This document shows positions 16,873 to 24,766 of a DNA stretch of 64,000 bases, piece after piece. The notes below the pieces were generated by a model, which saw only the letters and a list, made by a program, of their open reading frames with translations, was not told the DNA's origin and searched no databases. Where the stretch lies: positions 1 to 64,000 of the forward strand of contig CAKUGQ010000011.1 of assembly GCA_934654755.1 (NCBI GenBank), given 5' to 3'. Each line of letters opens with the position of its first letter. Within the stretch, counting starts at the first letter, position 1. The DNA is from an uncultured Oscillospiraceae bacterium. Its GTDB lineage: Bacteria > Bacillota > Clostridia > Oscillospirales > Oscillospiraceae. The position numbers and the translations under genes were made by a program.

Positions 16873-16900
16873 GAACCGGCTGCCGAGCGGCAGCCGGTGA
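16873..16900 (+). terminator. Hairpin after plsX
   Basis: A perfect 11-bp inverted repeat (ACCGGCTGCCG/CGGCAGCCGGT) follows the plsX stop. No T tract follows, so its role as terminator is uncertain. A related hairpin recurs at 17056-17079 within the repeat cluster. Confidence 0.4.
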
Positions 16901-16924
16901 GCGTGTTAAGGAACCTCCGGTCAT

Positions 16925-17221
16925 GTCATTCCGAGGAGCGAAGCGACGTGGGAATCTCCTGTAAAATATTTCGGTTTTGCCGAAATCCAACGGAGACTCG
17001 GAATCATTCCGTGAGATTGCGAGACTTCTTGTGCGGGGTCTCGCAACGACAAACGACCGGCTGCCGCTCGGCAGCCGGTTTCCGTTGCGGTATAAAAGGC
17101 TTATCGTGTCATTGCGGGAAGCGACACGGCGTCCGTATTTCGTGTGGCTGCGAGAGGGGCGCAAGCCCGATGCGAAACCCTGCGGGATTGCCGCGGGAGG
17201 CAGAGCCGCCCGCGCAATGAC
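16925..17221. repeat. Dispersed palindromic repeats (cluster 3, degenerate)
   Basis: Partly degenerate units begin with GTCATTCCGAGGAGCG and end in GCGCAATGAC at 17221, mixed with GAGATTGCGAGAC variants and a copy of the post-plsX hairpin. They fill the 375-base gap after plsX; no coding sequence is supported here. Confidence 0.75.
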
Positions 17222-17246
17222 GCACGAAGAGCCTGCGATCGCTGCG

Positions 17247-18311
17247 CTATGTATGCTCTTTGTTGATGTCACGGTATTTGGCAATGTGCAGGAGCTTTTG
17301 CAGAAAATACTCCGGCGCAATCAGCACCAGGGCTGACAGGTTGAACGAGACGAGCAGCGGCAGCTTCAGCGGCCGCAGCAACACGCAGCAGGCGGTGTAG
17401 GCGATAAAGCGCAGAAGCGTCTGCGACAGCGTGTGCAGCGCAGCGGCATAGCGCACCCGCCGGAAGATAACGAATTTATCCATGAGGATACAGAACGCGG
17501 CCGAAACAAAGCCTGCCTTGGGCAGCGAGGTGAGCAGATACCAGAATTCATTCGGAAGGATGCCGGGCAGGACGGCAGGGTAAACCAGCGTCTCAAGCAC
17601 CAGCACCAGCTCCACAAGCAGAATGCTTGCGAGCGATGCCCACGCGCTGGCGAACAGTCGGCGGTAGATACGCAGCGTGTCGCGCAGCGGGTCGAAATGA
17701 GAGGATCTGTTGCCGTCAATATACACCGAGCGGATCAGCAGCGTAGTAATGGGAATGGCCTGCTTGTCCGCATAATAGAGCATATTCATTTCGTAGTCGT
17801 ATTTTTCACCGCCGACCTGCGTGAGCCAGTCGAGCTGCCCCACGGAGAAGCCGCGCAGACCGGACTGATTATCGCGGAAATAGTGTCCCGTGAGCATCGT
17901 GTAGATAAAACGGGACAGGTTGTTGCCGATGCGTGAGCGGAAGGGTATGTCGCCCTGAAAGTCCCGCACGCTCAGTACGAACTGTGCGCCGTGCAGAAGC
18001 TCGTCGCGCACGCGCAAAATATCCGAAACGGGGTGTTGCCCATCGGCGTCGGCCGTGATAAAATGGGTGCAATCGGGGAATTCTTCCAACAGGTGGATCA
18101 TCCCGTGCTTCAGTGCCGCGCCCTTGCCGCTGTTTTTCGGCAGCGTCAGGACGTGCGCGTAGGGCGCGACCGCCGCAAAGACCGGGGCGCAGCGGGAGCT
18201 GCTGCCGTCGTTGACAATCAACAGGTCTGCGTCGTTCGCCGCAAGCTCGCGCGCGAGCGCGACGAGAGTGTCGTCCGGTTCATAGGCCGGAATCAGGATC
18301 ACTTGGCTCAT
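17247..18311 (-). CDS. Family 2 glycosyltransferase fused to a GtrA-like membrane domain
   Basis: A 354-residue protein. The N-terminal GT-A domain (about 1-225) has VILIPAYEP, LIVNDGSS, KNSGKGAALKHG, TADADGQHP and DNQSGLRGFS, typical of polyprenyl-phosphate mannose/glucose synthases (DPM1-like). The C-terminal half has about four hydrophobic helices of the GtrA family, which is thought to flip or handle undecaprenyl-linked sugars. It probably makes an undecaprenyl-phosphate sugar for cell-surface glycosylation at the membrane. The start overlaps the stop of the upstream hydrolase gene (ATGA). Confidence 0.85.
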   Translation of the reverse strand: MSQVILIPAYEPDDTLVALARELAANDADLLIVNDGSSSRCAPVFAAVAPYAHVLTLPKNSGKGAALKHGMIHLLEEFPDCTHFITADADGQHPVSDILRVRDELLHGAQFVLSVRDFQGDIPFRSRIGNNLSRFIYTMLTGHYFRDNQSGLRGFSVGQLDWLTQVGGEKYDYEMNMLYYADKQAIPITTLLIRSVYIDGNRSSHFDPLRDTLRIYRRLFASAWASLASILLVELVLVLETLVYPAVLPGILPNEFWYLLTSLPKAGFVSAAFCILMDKFVIFRRVRYAAALHTLSQTLLRFIAYTACCVLLRPLKLPLLVSFNLSALVLIAPEYFLQKLLHIAKYRDINKEHT

Positions 18312-19276
18312 TTTTGTGTTTCTCTCTCTGTTTCATTTCCGCAGTTTTGCAGAAGGAATGCGTGAATCTGCGCCATCAGGCGCGAATTTGCCGTGCCGTC
18401 GGGGTCAAACAGCAGGTCGGTGTGCCCGTTCTGTCCCGCTGCGCCCCAGAGCAGCACGGCGCTGGTGGCCGGGAGTCGGTCACGGTGGGAGAAGATCGAA
18501 AACGCCTCCGGCGGGACGGTTCCATCCCGCGTGCCCTGCACGATCAGTGCCGGTGTGCGGCTGCGCGACAGCTCCCCGGCAGCATCGCAATCGAGCGTCT
18601 GCGCGTCGAAGAGCGAGCGCTGGTAGAGCCGGAGCAGGGGATAGTTGGCATATGCCAGGGCGCCGATGCGTCCTACCGCCGGACTCATGACGCCTTCCAT
18701 GGCGCTGTTTGCGCCCGCCACGGCGATCACCGCAGCGGGACGGTGCTCCCGCAGTACACCGCAGGCGGCGTAGGCTCCGCGACTGTGGCCGAGCAGGGCG
18801 TAGTTCCGATAGCCGAAGCAGGCGTTTTGTTCCAGACAGTCCAACGCCGCGTCCAGATCGACAACGGTCTGGCAGTAGCCGACGGCGGAGGCGCCGCCGC
18901 TTTCACCGCAGCCCGTCGGGTCAAAGACGAAAACACCCCAACCGTACCGTATCAGACTGTCCACCTGCCGCAGATAGTCCGAAGAGACGGCATTCAGGCC
19001 GGGAATCAGTACGACGAGCGTATCGCGCGTGCCGGGGTAAAGATAACCGCGCAGCGTTTCATCCCGGCAGGGGAAATCCACGGCCGTGCGGGATTGCACC
19101 AATGCCGAAAGCTCTGCGGGCACTGCCGCAGGCGCGGCGTCATAGCGGCGGAACGCCGCGTCATAGATCAGCTTGGTCGCGCAAAGCGAGACAAGCAGCA
19201 GGGAAAACAGACAGAAAAATATGGTACGCCAGATCCTTTTCCTATGATGATGTACCGTAATTCTCACCGTTTTCAC
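18308..19276 (-). CDS. Membrane-anchored alpha/beta hydrolase
   Basis: A 322-residue protein with an N-terminal transmembrane helix (about 17-36) after a basic HHHRKR segment, so the catalytic domain is probably outside the membrane. It shows VVLIPGLNAVSSDY, FDPTGCGESGG, the nucleophile elbow LLGHSRGAY, a catalytic acid in VQGTRDGTVPP, and a His in QNGHTDLL. The start codon is GTG; an AGG stands just upstream. The substrate cannot be named; co-transcription with the glycosyltransferase hints at envelope lipid or glycan processing. Confidence 0.75.
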   Translation of the reverse strand: MKTVRITVHHHRKRIWRTIFFCLFSLLLVSLCATKLIYDAAFRRYDAAPAAVPAELSALVQSRTAVDFPCRDETLRGYLYPGTRDTLVVLIPGLNAVSSDYLRQVDSLIRYGWGVFVFDPTGCGESGGASAVGYCQTVVDLDAALDCLEQNACFGYRNYALLGHSRGAYAACGVLREHRPAAVIAVAGANSAMEGVMSPAVGRIGALAYANYPLLRLYQRSLFDAQTLDCDAAGELSRSRTPALIVQGTRDGTVPPEAFSIFSHRDRLPATSAVLLWGAAGQNGHTDLLFDPDGTANSRLMAQIHAFLLQNCGNETERETQK

Positions 19277-19318
19277 CGAAACCTATTCCGATTTTCACTC
19301 CGAAGGAGCATTTGTTGT

Positions 19319-20308
19319 ATGCGATTTGTGCCGGATCATCGCCGTGAGGCGCTCAGCGAGACCCAATATGCCGAACGCATTGCGCAGATCGGCGCGATGC
19401 TTGAGCCCTGCACGGAGCGGGGCTTCTGGATGGCTGCCGACGGCTGCCGCCTGTACCGGGTGTTCAGCCGTGCCGAAAACGCCCGCGCCAGCGTGGTGCT
19501 GGTGCACGGCTTTACGGAATTCTCCGAAAAGCTCACGGAGCTGCGCTGGCTGCTGCTGCGGCAGGGCTACAATGTCCTGTGCTACGACGCGCGGGGTCAC
19601 GGCTTGTCCGACCGGCCGGTGGATGATCTGCAGCTTACTCATGTCGAACGCTTTTCGGACTATACCGACGATCTCGACGGACTACTGCGCACCTTCCTGC
19701 TGCCGCGTACCGAAGGGCTTCCGGTCTATCTCTACGGCCACTCCATGGGCGGCTGCGTGGCGGCGCTCTGGCTGGAGCGCGGCGCGGATCTTGTTGCACG
19801 GGCGGTGCTTTCTTCGCCCATGCTCTGCCCGGTTACACACGGCCTCCCGCGCAGAGTGCTGCGTGCCATGGTACGCAAGGGCGCGCGCGACAACGGCTGG
19901 GCCGCACGGTTTCCCTTTACGGGCGGCTTCAATCCAAACCCGGACTTTCGCCTGGCGGGCGACGCGAGCTTTGCCCGCTTCCGGCACAATATGGAGCTGC
20001 GCCTTGCCGAGCCGCGCTATCAGAATTCCTCTGCCAGCTACCGCTGGATGGACGAGGCGCTGACCGTGCAGGACCGGCTGCTGGCGCACGGTGCGCCGGA
20101 AGCTGTCCGGGCGCAGGTGCTCCTTGTCAGCGCGGGTGCGGATCACGTGGTGCGCCGAGCGCCGCAAAGGCGTCTTGCCAAGCGCATCCCGCAATGTCAC
20201 TTTGTCAGCCTGAAGGGGGCAAAGCACTGCCTTTACACTTCGGCGGAGCCCCTTTTGGGACGGTACTTCGATCTTGTGCTTGACTTTCTCGCGCAGGGGT
20301 GCAAATAA
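19319..20308 (+). CDS. Alpha/beta hydrolase, lysophospholipase / monoacylglycerol lipase type
   Basis: A 329-residue soluble hydrolase with SVVLVHGFTEFSEKL, YDARGHGLSDRP, the nucleophile elbow YGHSMGGCV, an acid in LVSAGADHVV and a His in KGAKHCLY. This arrangement is that of PldB-like lysophospholipases and monoacylglycerol lipases (hydrolase_4). Although the frame is open far upstream, ATG 19319 is chosen because CGAAGGAGC lies ten bases before it and the upstream part is the antisense of another gene. Only 42 bases separate it from the divergent hydrolase gene, so its promoter must overlap that coding region. Confidence 0.85.
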   Translation: MRFVPDHRREALSETQYAERIAQIGAMLEPCTERGFWMAADGCRLYRVFSRAENARASVVLVHGFTEFSEKLTELRWLLLRQGYNVLCYDARGHGLSDRPVDDLQLTHVERFSDYTDDLDGLLRTFLLPRTEGLPVYLYGHSMGGCVAALWLERGADLVARAVLSSPMLCPVTHGLPRRVLRAMVRKGARDNGWAARFPFTGGFNPNPDFRLAGDASFARFRHNMELRLAEPRYQNSSASYRWMDEALTVQDRLLAHGAPEAVRAQVLLVSAGADHVVRRAPQRRLAKRIPQCHFVSLKGAKHCLYTSAEPLLGRYFDLVLDFLAQGCK

Positions 20309-20315
20309 ACAGAGC

Positions 20316-20696
20316 TTATTTTTTCTTGGAGAACAGCGCCTTGGCCTGCGCGGCAACGGAGGAGAGCAGCTTGCCGCTCTGCTCCGTTTCTTCGCTTTGT
20401 ACGGTCAGTACGCGCACCTGCCCGTCCTTTACGACGAGAAAGCTCATCGGCGTGCGGGTGATCTTTGCGCCCGCGCCGGCGGGGTTCTGCCGCTTTTTGC
20501 GCCCGACGTCGTTGACGTCCGCACCGCCGCCGGCAAAACCAGCCGAGACCTTTGAAACGGGAATCACGGTGATGCCGTCGAGCTCAAAGCGGTCGCCCAG
20601 AACGGTATTTGCGTCGGCAAGGCGGAGCGTTTGTTCCGCGGTAAACGACAGCACGCGCAGCAGCGTGCTCTCCGGTTTTTTGACTTCAGGTTCCAT
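20316..20696 (-). CDS. ytfJ: GerW family sporulation protein (YtfJ)
   Basis: A 126-residue protein with VLGDRFELDGITVIPVSKVSAGFAGGG-type residues (shown here as LDGITVIPVSKV and GFAGGGADV) and a C-terminal helix rich in Lys. GerW/YtfJ is made in the forespore and needed for normal germination in Bacillus. It overlaps the upstream ytfI by 11 bases, the same pair as in Bacillus. The presence of the pair suggests that the organism, or its recent ancestors, forms spores. Confidence 0.92.
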   Translation of the reverse strand: MEPEVKKPESTLLRVLSFTAEQTLRLADANTVLGDRFELDGITVIPVSKVSAGFAGGGADVNDVGRKKRQNPAGAGAKITRTPMSFLVVKDGQVRVLTVQSEETEQSGKLLSSVAAQAKALFSKKK

Positions 20697-21342
20697 GATT
20701 GTCCTCCTTTGGTGACGGCTGGTAAACTTCGTTTTGCATATTCTGACGGATCAGACGGATCGCCGCCTGTAAGATTCGGAAGATCGTAACGCTTAGCGCC
20801 GCTTCCAGCGCATAGCTGCTCTCCGGTGCGGAAAAATCACAGGAGATACGGACGTCCGCGGCATTCGGACGGGTTTTGAATACCGTTTCCAGATAGCCGA
20901 TCAGGGGGTAAACCACGGCGCAGGCCGCGCCGTAGTCCATCGCGGCATCCGCCGCATCCTCCCCGACACAGACCGCCCGCAGCTTCAGGCGGCGCAGACG
21001 CACGAAGGGAAGAATTTGCAGAATCGCGTCGATGAGCGTGCGCAGGGCGCTGACGAGCTGCCCGAGTGTGCCCGAAACTCCACGCGAGCGCACGGCGCTT
21101 TGCGCCGAGCGGGCGCTATTCAGCGGAGAGAAGCCGAGCAGCCGGCCGACAATACGGCTGAGCGCACCCTTCGGCTTGTCAGGATCTTTCTCACGAAAGG
21201 TGAAGAAGAGCAGACGGTAGCGCAGCGTAAGCGGCCGATCCGTCTGCGCAGAGACCAGAATCACGATCGGCAGCGACAGGATCAGCCCGATCAGCAGGGC
21301 AATTGCGCCCAGAACGATTCCGATCACGGCAAGCACATGCAA
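20686..21342 (-). CDS. ytfI: DUF2953 domain membrane protein (YtfI)
   Basis: A 218-residue protein with one N-terminal transmembrane helix (about 3-27) and a DUF2953 domain (FTFREKDPDKPKG, DYGAACAVVYPLIGYLE, ADVRISCDFS). Function is unknown; in Bacillus ytfI precedes ytfJ. No ATG fits: the frame is open upstream to 21720, but a TTG at 21342 stands seven bases after AAGGAGGG and directly before the transmembrane segment, so I take TTG as the start. Confidence 0.82.
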   Translation of the reverse strand: MHVLAVIGIVLGAIALLIGLILSLPIVILVSAQTDRPLTLRYRLLFFTFREKDPDKPKGALSRIVGRLLGFSPLNSARSAQSAVRSRGVSGTLGQLVSALRTLIDAILQILPFVRLRRLKLRAVCVGEDAADAAMDYGAACAVVYPLIGYLETVFKTRPNAADVRISCDFSAPESSYALEAALSVTIFRILQAAIRLIRQNMQNEVYQPSPKEDNHGT

Positions 21343-21450
21343 CGGCCTTCCCTCCTTTCGGCTTGATTCCTTTATTCTAACGTATTTTGCCCGTAATTGC
21401 AACCGCTTTGCGGGCGGCGGAAACTTTTTTCCGAAATTTGAAAATAGTAC

Positions 21451-21478
21451 TTGCATTTTCCGAAAATATCGATACAAT
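21451..21478 (+). promoter_or_regulatory. Promoter of the folT-folT-folC operon
   Basis: TTGCAT (21451-21456), a 16-base spacer, TACAAT (21473-21478), about 20 bases before the riboswitch. Confidence 0.6.
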
Positions 21479-21496
21479 AGTATCGACAATACGACG

Positions 21497-21600
21497 TTGC
21501 AGGGAGTAGAAACAAGTGCGTTAAGTACCGGCGGATGGGAGGTTGCCGCCGGGCGAAGGGAGCCTCGGCTTCCGCGATACTGTTTCGCAACCGCCTGAGC
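21497..21600 (+). promoter_or_regulatory. Tetrahydrofolate (THF) riboswitch
   Basis: The leader carries the conserved THF-aptamer segments in order: GGGAGTAGA, GTGCGTTAAGT, GGATGGGAGGTTGCC, GCGAAGGGAGCC, and CGCAACCGCC. Pairings fit the class: GAAACA with TGTTTC (P2) and CCGGCGG with CCGCCGG (P3), plus CAGG with CCTG (P1). The following operon encodes two FolT-like folate transporter components and folylpolyglutamate synthase, which matches the known role of this class in folate import control. Confidence 0.9.
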
Positions 21601-21710
21601 TGGTGCCGGCGTTCCGCAAACGATGCGGCGAGCCGCTTTTGCCCCGATCTTCGTTCCGGGCCGAAGGACTTGCCGTGCGGGGCAGGGCATAGCGTCGTAC
21701 ATATTTTTAA

Positions 21711-21740
21711 CCTCCTCCAAATTCTTTCAGGAGGAATTTT
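21711..21740 (+). promoter_or_regulatory. Shine-Dalgarno-sequestering hairpin / expression platform of the THF riboswitch
   Basis: CCTCCT (21711-21716) is complementary to the ribosome site AGGAGG (21729-21734), with a 12-base loop; TTTTTT follows directly before the ATG at 21743. It could hide the ribosome site or act as a weak terminator when folate is bound. This is inferred from pairing only. Confidence 0.55.
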
Positions 21741-21742
21741 TT

Positions 21743-22771
21743 ATGCCAAAAACAGAAAAAACCCTTGCCCCCGGCCTGTATGCCACGCCGTTTTCCAAGG
21801 CATACTGGCACGATGCGGTCTGTGAGCTGAAAAAAACGAAAATGCTTGCCGTTGCCGCCGTGATGATCGCCGTGCGCGTTGCACTCAAGGGTCTGCCCAT
21901 CCCTACCGGCATCCCGAATTTGCAGATCAATCTCGGCTTTTTTGTCAACGCACTCGGCGCAAGCATCTTCGGTCCGGTCGTTGCGCTGCTGGCTGCCGCA
22001 GTCAGCGATACGCTCGGCTGTATTCTGTTTCAATCCGGGCCGTATTTCTTCCCGTTCATCGTTACGGAGCTGGCCGGTTCGCTCATCTTCGCACTGTTTC
22101 TCTACCGTGCGCCGCGCAGCAGTCTGCGCGTCATCCTCTCACGCTTCTGCGTCTGCTTCTTCGTCAATATCGTGATTCAGACGCCTATTATGATGCTCTA
22201 TTACGACATGGTCCTCGGCAAGTCCTACGCATGGTTCGACCTGCCGCGCATCATCAAGAATCTGGTGCTGTTCCCGTTGGAGTCGCTGCTGCTGATTCTC
22301 TTCCTCAATGCCGTCTCCCCTGTGACCTACCGCATGAAGCTGACCTATGCGCCTCCGGAGAAGCTGCGGCTGACGAAGCGCTCCGTCGCGCTTGTGCTGG
22401 CCCTGTTTCTGACGGGCAGTCTGGCCACGGCGAGCTACGGCTGGTACAGCTATAACACCACCAATCACGCCACGCAGTTTTCCGATTCCGAACGCGCCGG
22501 GTTCAATCGTACGCTCACCGGGAATCTGGCGCTCGGTGAAGGCGAGATTGCACTGGTGAACCGGTATGATAAGACACTGTTCTCCGACGAGGCGACCGTC
22601 ACCTATACGGTCTACCGCTATGACCCCAAGGCCGGGAATGCACCCGACGCGGATACGCTCTATGCCCTGAAAAACTCGCAGGCGGCGGGCGACAAGTATG
22701 CCGGCGTGCTGGAAAAGAGCGGTTCCGGCGAAATCACCGTGAGAACGGATGATCTGAGTATCGTGAAATAG
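21743..22771 (+). CDS. ECF transporter S component, FolT-like, with C-terminal extracytoplasmic extension
   Basis: A 342-residue protein. Residues about 30-215 are a six-helix ECF substrate-binding subunit (VRVALKGLPIPTGIPNLQINLGFFVNALGA, shown here as its IPNLQINLGFF core). It is in the THF-riboswitch operon, so folate or a folate precursor is the probable substrate. Unlike normal S components of about 170-200 residues, it continues with a further membrane helix (about 230-250) and about 90 hydrophilic residues (NRYDKTLFSDEATVTYTVYR region) of no recognised family, probably outside the cell. ATG 21743 follows AGGAGG at eight bases. EcfA/EcfT partners are not in this window. Confidence 0.8.
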   Translation: MPKTEKTLAPGLYATPFSKAYWHDAVCELKKTKMLAVAAVMIAVRVALKGLPIPTGIPNLQINLGFFVNALGASIFGPVVALLAAAVSDTLGCILFQSGPYFFPFIVTELAGSLIFALFLYRAPRSSLRVILSRFCVCFFVNIVIQTPIMMLYYDMVLGKSYAWFDLPRIIKNLVLFPLESLLLILFLNAVSPVTYRMKLTYAPPEKLRLTKRSVALVLALFLTGSLATASYGWYSYNTTNHATQFSDSERAGFNRTLTGNLALGEGEIALVNRYDKTLFSDEATVTYTVYRYDPKAGNAPDADTLYALKNSQAAGDKYAGVLEKSGSGEITVRTDDLSIVK

Positions 22772-22792
22772 AAGAACAGGAGAAATTAAGAT

Positions 22793-23389
22793 ATGTCCAA
22801 GTTAGCTGCGCAGCAAAAGCGAATCACGGCGCTCAGCGCGACTCGCGTTCTGACCGTTTGCGCGGTCATGATTGCGCTGACCGTCGTTATGGCGCGTCTG
22901 CTTATCCCCATGCCCAACGCAACGACCCGCTTTTCGCTCGAGGCCGTGCCGGTGTTTCTGGCCGGTATGCTCTGCGGTCCGCTCGCCGGAGGTCTCGTCG
23001 GCTTTGCGGCCGATTTGATCGGCACGCTGTTTTCCGGCTACGGCTATAATCCGTTGTTCTGTCTGCCACCCATTCTTTACGGCGTATGCGCCGGCCTGTT
23101 CCGCGCGAAGCTGCGGCGCAAGCCCTCGCTGGCGTGGATTGCCGCGGCATTTGCACCCGCCGTCGTGTTCGGTTCCGTCCTCTGGCAGAGCTTTACACTG
23201 ACATGGGTCTACGGCGGCGATGCCTTCTGGCCCTATCTTACCACAAAGCTCGTCACCCGCTCAATCCAGTTTGTGATCACCTTCGTGCTGGATGTACTGA
23301 TTGTCTACCTTCTGCAAAAAACCGGAGTCTTTGAGGCGGCAAGGCTGTGGTCTCCCGTCCGCTCCGCACGAAAAGAGGAACAAAAATGA
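22793..23389 (+). CDS. folT: ECF transporter S component, folate-specific FolT
   Basis: A 198-residue six-helix protein: TVCAVMIALTVVMARLLIP, FSLEAVPVFLAGMLCGPLAGG, GFAADLIGTLFSGYGYNP and LLQKTGVFEAA are typical of FolT. It captures folate outside and delivers it by toppling in a shared EcfAA'T module. It lies 21 bases after the first S component and its TGA overlaps the folC ATG. Two S components in tandem in a THF-controlled operon are unusual. Confidence 0.88.
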   Translation: MSKLAAQQKRITALSATRVLTVCAVMIALTVVMARLLIPMPNATTRFSLEAVPVFLAGMLCGPLAGGLVGFAADLIGTLFSGYGYNPLFCLPPILYGVCAGLFRAKLRRKPSLAWIAAAFAPAVVFGSVLWQSFTLTWVYGGDAFWPYLTTKLVTRSIQFVITFVLDVLIVYLLQKTGVFEAARLWSPVRSARKEEQK

Positions 23390-24654
23390 ACTACCCGGAA
23401 GCGCTTCAGTATATTCATTCCGTGAGCTGGAAGGGCTCAACGCTCGGCCTGTCCAGAACGCAGGAGCTTCTGCGGCGGATCGGCAATCCGCAGGATAAGC
23501 TGAAGTTTATCCACATTGCCGGAACGAACGGCAAGGGCTCCACGGCCGCCATGCTGGCGTCCGTGATGCGCCGCGCGGGCTATCGCACCGGCCTTTACAC
23601 CTCGCCGTACATCATCTGCTTCAATGAGCGGATGCAGGTCGACGGCGAAATGATTTCCGATGCAGAGCTGGCCGAGATCACCGAATTCGTCCGGCCGCAT
23701 GCCGAAGCCATGGCGGAGCACCCGACGGAATTTGAGCTGGTTACCGTCATTGCGATGGAATATTTTATGCGGCACCGCTGCGATATCGTTGTGCTGGAGG
23801 TGGGACTCGGCGGGGAGCTGGATTCCACAAACGTCATCTCCACGCCGGAGGTGTCCGTTATTACAAACATCGGCTTTGACCATACCGATGTGCTCGGCGA
23901 CACACTGGAAAAGATTGCCGCGGCCAAGGCCGGGATCATCAAGGGCGGCGACGCCGTGATCTATCGCGGAAAACCGGAGGTCGAGCAGGTGTTCGAGCGG
24001 ACCTGTCTGCACACGGATACGCGGCTGCACCGCGCGGATTTTGACGCGATCCGTCCCCTGAGCGCAGACTTTTCCGGTCAGAGCTTTGACCTTGGCGCAC
24101 GCCGCGCGCTGCGGATCCCGCTGCTTGGAGAGCACCAGCTTAAAAATGCCGCCGTCGTGATCGCTACGGTTGATGCACTGACCGCGAAGGGCTGGCACGT
24201 CAGCGAGACGCAGCTCCGCGAAGGATTGGAGTGCGTCCGTTGGTTCGGCCGCTTTGAGCTGCTGCGTACAAGCCCCGTGTTTTTCGTAGACGGCGGGCAT
24301 AATCCCCAGTGTATGGCTGCGCTTGCGAGGAACCTGGAGCAGTACCTTTCCGGCCGCCGTCTGATCGCACTGACGGGCGTTATGGCGGACAAGGATTACG
24401 GCGATATGTACCGCCTTGTTGCACCGTATTTTTCCGCGTTTGTTACTGTCACACCCGATAATCCCCGCGCGATGCCCGCCGAGCGGCTTGCGGAGGTTCT
24501 TGTCCCCTTCGGCAAGCCCGTGACTGCCTGTGCGACCGTCGAACAGGGGGTTGCACACACCATTGCGCTGGCGCGCGCCGAGGAAAACGCGGCCGTCGTC
24601 GCGTTTGGCAGCCTGTATATGGTCGGCGCCATCCGCGCCGCTGCAATGCAGTGA
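23386..24654 (+). CDS. folC: Folylpolyglutamate synthase / dihydrofolate synthase
   Basis: A 422-residue Mur-ligase-fold enzyme of usual length. The ATP loop is HIAGTNGKGST, then LYTSPYI, VVLEVGLGGELDSTN, ITNIGFDHTDVLGDT, IPLLGEHQLKNAA and FVDGGHNPQ. It adds glutamate tails to folates, trapping them in the cell, which completes uptake by the two upstream S components. ATG 23386 overlaps the folT stop (ATGA), with GAGGAA upstream. A strong terminator follows. Confidence 0.95.
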   Translation: MNYPEALQYIHSVSWKGSTLGLSRTQELLRRIGNPQDKLKFIHIAGTNGKGSTAAMLASVMRRAGYRTGLYTSPYIICFNERMQVDGEMISDAELAEITEFVRPHAEAMAEHPTEFELVTVIAMEYFMRHRCDIVVLEVGLGGELDSTNVISTPEVSVITNIGFDHTDVLGDTLEKIAAAKAGIIKGGDAVIYRGKPEVEQVFERTCLHTDTRLHRADFDAIRPLSADFSGQSFDLGARRALRIPLLGEHQLKNAAVVIATVDALTAKGWHVSETQLREGLECVRWFGRFELLRTSPVFFVDGGHNPQCMAALARNLEQYLSGRRLIALTGVMADKDYGDMYRLVAPYFSAFVTVTPDNPRAMPAERLAEVLVPFGKPVTACATVEQGVAHTIALARAEENAAVVAFGSLYMVGAIRAAAMQ

Positions 24655-24657
24655 TAC

Positions 24658-24696
24658 AAAAATCGGCTTTTCCAAACCGGAAAAGCCGATTTTTTA
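24658..24696 (+). terminator. Terminator of the folT-folC operon
   Basis: A 16-bp stem (24658-24673 with 24679-24694) with a T-rich 3' arm and T run. Nothing else is seen in 24697-24766. Confidence 0.9.
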
Positions 24697-24766
24697 TACC
24701 GTTGCAGGCATTTTCGCGCCGGGGAACGGGGCAGCGTTGCGCGCCGAAGAAAATCCCCGTAGGGGT

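Noticed and set aside
16872..17246. Small RNA gene in the gap after plsX
   Set aside because: The stretch is explained by degenerate dispersed repeats and two related hairpins; no promoter and terminator pair was found.
18314..19318. N-terminal extension of the lysophospholipase-type gene back to 18314
   Set aside because: The extension is antisense to the divergent hydrolase gene and a good ribosome site precedes ATG 19319.
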